From JBBQNJ01 sp038329845 (lineage in GTDB: Bacteria; Planctomycetota; Phycisphaerae; Tepidisphaerales; Tepidisphaeraceae), in contig JBBQNJ010000028.1 of the NCBI GenBank assembly GCA_038329845.1, positions 1 through 52,863 on the forward strand: 52,863 nucleotides of DNA, given 5' to 3'. Of the stretch, positions 50,405 through 52,863 are shown piece by piece. Under the pieces are notes generated by a model, which did no database searches, was not told the DNA's origin, and was given only the letters and a program-made list of their open reading frames with translations. The stretch's first letter is position 1; the number at the start of each line of letters is the position of its first letter. Position numbers and translations under genes: made by a program.

Positions 50405-51484
50405 TTACTCCACCCCCGTCGGCGGCGGCGGCGCAAGCGTCGTTCCGCCGACGAAGGTGAACTCGATGGCCCGCGCCGGACACGCCCGGCGAGGCTCGTT
50501 CAATTTGCTCAATATCATTTCCACCCCCGTGCGTCCCACGGCGTCGTCCGGGACCAGTAACGTGTCGGCGTCCTGGCCGAAGAAGCCCGCGCCGGAACCG
50601 AACGTGATCACCGACAAATCCCGCGGCACCTCGATCCCCAGTTGCCGCGCCGGGGGCAGCAGATGGGGCGCGACGTTCTCGCTGTAGGCGACGATTCCCG
50701 TGGGACGAATCGCCCGCGACAGCAGCGCCGCGCAAGCTTCGGTTCGCTCGCCATAAACCATCGGACGCGCTTGCACCCGTTCCCCGACCCGGTAGCGGTC
50801 CAACACCAGTGGTTCCAGCCCGGCATCGCGCATGGCCCGCTCGTACCCTCCGCGCCGGTCGATTTCGCTGTAATGCGGCAGTTCCGTCTTGTAGCTGAAG
50901 GAAATATAGGCGATGCGCCGATGCCCCCGTTCGATCAGATGCCGCGTCGCATCGGCACCGGCCGCCAAGTCATCGGGATAGACGCAGTCCTCGGGACGAC
51001 GGTCGTTGAGCCACACCGCCGGAATGCGATAGCGTTCGATCAGCTCGATGAGTCGTGGCGGGACGAGCTTGTGATAATTCAGCAGCAGGGCGTCGCTGGT
51101 CCATTCGCTGAGGATCCTGGGGACGAACGTGGCGTCGGTGAGTTGTTCGTCGCGCAGATACGCCACCGACAGGTGCATCGCCTTGGACTCCAACTCATCG
51201 GAAATCCCCTGCAACATCCGCATGGGCAGGGTGCTGCGCGATGGATCGGCCGACATCACCAAGGTCACGAAGCCCGCGCGCTGTCGGCGCACGGCCTTGG
51301 CGCCGGTGTTCAACCGATAGCCATGCTCCTGGGCCAGTCCCCTGATCCGTTGTCGAAGCGACTCGCTGACGCCGGACTGATTCGTCAAGGCCTTGTGAAT
51401 GGTGACTTGTGACACCCCCACCACCGCCGCAAGTTCCGCTTGCGTGCTGATCGGCGCCGATTTGAGAGTGAACGCAGTGTTCAT
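50405..51484 (-). CDS. LacI/GalR family transcriptional regulator
   Basis: A 359-residue regulator. The N-terminal helix-turn-helix is TQAELAAVVGVSQVTIHKALTNQSGVSESLRQRI (about 14-47), followed by a hinge (KAVRRQRAGFVTLVMS) and a sugar-binding-like domain (DALLLNYHKLVPPRLIELI, HLIERGHRRIAYISFS, PTGIVAYSENVAPHLL, DLSVITFGSG). It probably responds to a sugar from polysaccharide breakdown. It is first in a run with PEP-CTERM and pseudopilin genes. The perfect palindrome AATAGCTATT (51501-51510) in its promoter region is a candidate operator for self-control. Confidence 0.93.
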   Translation of the reverse strand: MNTAFTLKSAPISTQAELAAVVGVSQVTIHKALTNQSGVSESLRQRIRGLAQEHGYRLNTGAKAVRRQRAGFVTLVMSADPSRSTLPMRMLQGISDELESKAMHLSVAYLRDEQLTDATFVPRILSEWTSDALLLNYHKLVPPRLIELIERYRIPAVWLNDRRPEDCVYPDDLAAGADATRHLIERGHRRIAYISFSYKTELPHYSEIDRRGGYERAMRDAGLEPLVLDRYRVGERVQARPMVYGERTEACAALLSRAIRPTGIVAYSENVAPHLLPPARQLGIEVPRDLSVITFGSGAGFFGQDADTLLVPDDAVGRTGVEMILSKLNEPRRACPARAIEFTFVGGTTLAPPPPTGVE

Positions 51485-51500
51485 GGGTCTCGACGTTCTG

Positions 51501-51543
51501 AATAGCTATTTGTATAGCCTACGTCCGATTTTCAGATTGTCAA
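51501..51543 (-). promoter_or_regulatory. LacI promoter/operator region
   Basis: On the minus strand TTGACA (51543-51538) and TATACA (51516-51511) are 21 bp apart, wider than usual. The palindrome AATAGCTATT lies right downstream of the -10 box, about 17 bp before the LacI start codon. Confidence 0.4.
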
Positions 51544-51544
51544 G

Positions 51545-51918
51545 AGAGAAATCGCCCGCGAAGAGGGCCACCGCACATCGCGGCAAATCCTTCGCGGTTC
51601 TACGCCGCCTTCATCGCGCATGCGGTATTGAACTTCGGGGGCGCTTGTGTTCATTTGCAACCGATTCGCCGGCAGCCATCGTACAACGTCGCGATCCGAC
51701 TCACCCAAATCGGGACCGGCGACGTCCCGACACTGTTTCCAGTGGCAATCATGAGGGCCGGCACACAGCGCCTCAACGGTGCATGTAAAGGTTAAAGGTT
51801 GACCTCTCGAAGCAAAATACTGGTATCCGGAAACGCCAAGGAGGGACATGGGACAACGATCCACGAACTTGTTGCGCGTATGGGTCCACGCAAACTTTCC
51901 CTTGGCCGCGTTCGCAAC
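51545..51918. other. Intergenic region
   Basis: It holds copy 2 of the 85-bp dispersed repeat (listed separately). The remaining sequence has short open frames on both strands without a ribosome site or recognisable product. Confidence 0.4.
51665..51749. repeat. Dispersed 85-bp repeat, copy 2 (uninterrupted)
   Basis: It matches the flanks of copy 1 (TACAACGTCGCGATCCGAC, then CGGGACCGGCGACGTCCCGA), with a few base changes and exactly the length of copy 1 without the insertion. It shows the empty target site. Confidence 0.85.
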
Positions 51919-52188
51919 TTACGTCTGGTCCAACGCCCGCAATTGAATCATTGCCGGCCTGTATCCCGATTCGGCGGCGCGCTCAAGCCAATGCCTCGCT
52001 CGACGCGGACTGCGGCGAACTCCCGTTCCCTCCAAGTGGCACAAGGCGAGATTATGTTCCGCGATCGCCTCGCCGTATGCCGCAGCCAACCTGTACCAGT
52101 GCACGGCTCGAACCTAATTCTGCATGACGCTCGCTCCTATGAAGAGCATATTGCCAAGGTTGAGTGCGCCAGCACGGGCGCGAAGGAT
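51919..52188 (-). pseudogene. Remnant of a Sel1-repeat protein
   Basis: Reading leftward, residues ARAGALNLGNMLFIGASVMQN are followed by an in-frame TAG (52116-52114), then VRAVHWYRLAAAYGEAIAEH and NLALCHLEGTGVRRSPRRA, RHWLERAAESGYRPAMIQL. This is the Sel1 pattern (WYRxAAxxGxAxAxxNLxxxxxxGxGV). The stop cuts a Sel1 unit, and an in-frame TGA lies further upstream. There is no complete start. The piece is therefore a decayed gene; a GTG at 52104 would give only 61 residues. Intact Sel1 proteins are TPR-like scaffolds. Confidence 0.65.
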
Positions 52189-52270
52189 ACTCGCTGCTGG
52201 TCAAGAGCGAATTGGAGAAGTCGCTGGAGGAACGGTGGAACGCCCTGCCACATCATCCTGGGAGGCGCCA

Positions 52271-52531
52271 GTGAGAGAGACAACCAGGTACTTTGTTGAG
52301 CAAGTCCTGCGAAAGCGCCCTTATCTGCGTATCAAGTGGTGCCGGCGCGTTATCGACCAACCGCTGATGCGGGAAATACAGCCCGATGGGTGCATTCGAT
52401 TCTGGGGCATTGTCCCGGAACTGGACGGCCGCACGCTGCGTGGGGTAACATTGGAGGACGGCCGGACGATTTATAACGCTTTCCCGGATCACGGCTTCGT
52501 GCCGCCGCCGGAGCAAGGACGCACGCCATGA
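52271..52531 (+). CDS. Small protein, partner of DUF2283 gene
   Basis: An 86-residue protein (from GTG): TTRYFVEQVLRKRPYLRIKWC, RRVIDQPLMREIQPDGCIRFWG, then TLEDGRTIYNAFPDHGF. The arrangement (a small basic protein with a conserved R-V-I ... D-G-x-I-R-F-W-G block) directly before DUF2283 is a repeated genomic pairing in bacteria and may form a toxin-antitoxin-like module; activity is unproven. GTG 52271 follows GGGAGG, which decides it over the longer frame to 52124. The stop overlaps the next ATG (ATGA). Confidence 0.68.
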   Translation: MRETTRYFVEQVLRKRPYLRIKWCRRVIDQPLMREIQPDGCIRFWGIVPELDGRTLRGVTLEDGRTIYNAFPDHGFVPPPEQGRTP

Positions 52532-52743
52532 AACTGCACTATTCCCCCGATACCGACTCGCTATATATCGACCTGAAGCATGTTCCCGGCGTTGATTCGC
52601 GCGAACTGGCCGATGGAGTGGTTCCCGACTTCGACGAACAAGGCCATATCGTCGGCCTGGACATCCAGGAGGCCTCCAATCGCCTGGACCTGTCAACCCT
52701 GGAAACTGATTCCCTGCCGGCGGTGAAGTTGAAGATTGCCTGA
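52528..52743 (+). CDS. DUF2283 domain protein
   Basis: A 71-residue protein beginning MKLHYSPDTDSLYIDLK, then VDSRELADGVVPDFDEQGHIVGLDIQEAS, the clear DUF2283 pattern (small beta-alpha fold, YDxxxDxLYI start). The domain is often the second gene of two-gene units with a small basic protein. Its ATG overlaps the preceding stop by four bases, so the pair is translated together. If the pair is a toxin-antitoxin unit, this would be the acidic, antitoxin-like member; that is inference. Confidence 0.85.
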   Translation: MKLHYSPDTDSLYIDLKHVPGVDSRELADGVVPDFDEQGHIVGLDIQEASNRLDLSTLETDSLPAVKLKIA

Positions 52744-52810
52744 AGTTGAGCTGCTCCCCATGCGCTGGGCGCATTTTAGCCTTGGTTAAGATGGATTCAT
52801 ATGCCCACTG

Positions 52811-52863
52811 ACGCCTGCCGTCGCGCAGGGAGCCCGAAGGGCGACCGCAGCGACGGCAGGCGT
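52811..52863. repeat. Inverted repeat at the window edge
   Basis: ACGCCTGCCGTCGC (52811-52824) and GCGACGGCAGGCGT (52850-52863) are perfect 14-bp inverted arms around a 25-base loop. It follows the DUF2283 gene and ends exactly at the window edge, so the unit may extend further. Confidence 0.75.

Overview
The window looks like chromosomal DNA of a planctomycete, probably class Phycisphaerae. The supports are high GC, prepilin-type proteins with a G-F-[ST]-L-V-E-L-L start and an H-x(9)-D-G-like C-terminal region, PEP-CTERM and VPLPA-CTERM proteins, a sulfatase, secreted carbohydrate enzymes, a B12-dependent ribonucleotide reductase, and many short palindromic intergenic repeats. The taxonomy is inferred from these gene families and not from a marker gene. 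I found no rRNA, tRNA or CRISPR array.

Layout. 0-5 kb: 3' end of nrdJ, a PPK2 kinase, a flippase-like membrane protein and a VOC protein, all on +. 4.8-15.2 kb: a long minus-strand run with an archaeo-eukaryotic-primase protein, a small membrane protein, a BatA-like vWA protein, a secreted protein, a D-2-hydroxyacid dehydrogenase, a rhodanese/methyltransferase fusion, an FmdB zinc ribbon, a Xer recombinase and two lipoproteins (one a TolB-like propeller). 15.4-25 kb: mixed single genes, including a mutarotase-like protein, a BtuF-like binding protein, a coiled-coil membrane protein, Uma2, PfkB, a VPLPA-CTERM protein, a winged-helix regulator and a DUF4380-like protein.

25.1-34.6 kb is the most interesting block. 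Two paralogous proteins each have a TonB-like membrane anchor (S-x3-H motif) followed by a Gly-rich linker and a complete vWA/MIDAS domain. They are followed on the same strand by one ExbB/TolQ, two ExbD/TolR, a 969-residue exported TPR-like protein and a 481-residue TPR protein. This suggests a proton-motive-force-driven machine in which a vWA domain takes the place of the TonB C-terminal domain.

35-45 kb: a hypothetical protein, a ThiF-type adenylyltransferase, a secreted glycoside hydrolase, a pectate-lyase-like protein with an embedded PA14 domain, glucose-6-phosphate isomerase and a sulfatase. 45-52.9 kb: a repeat-rich 1-kb gap, a pseudopilin-like protein, a 36-residue membrane peptide, a CBS-domain protein, a minus-strand LacI / PEP-CTERM / pseudopilin operon, a Sel1 pseudogene and a small DUF2283 gene pair.

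Intergenic DNA is unusually structured. There are three copies of a GAATATTC-ended inverted-repeat element (REPIN-like), a 101-bp TA-flanked MITE-like insertion whose empty site is visible 3.4 kb away, and several cassettes in which a short phrase is repeated and then followed by its reverse complement.
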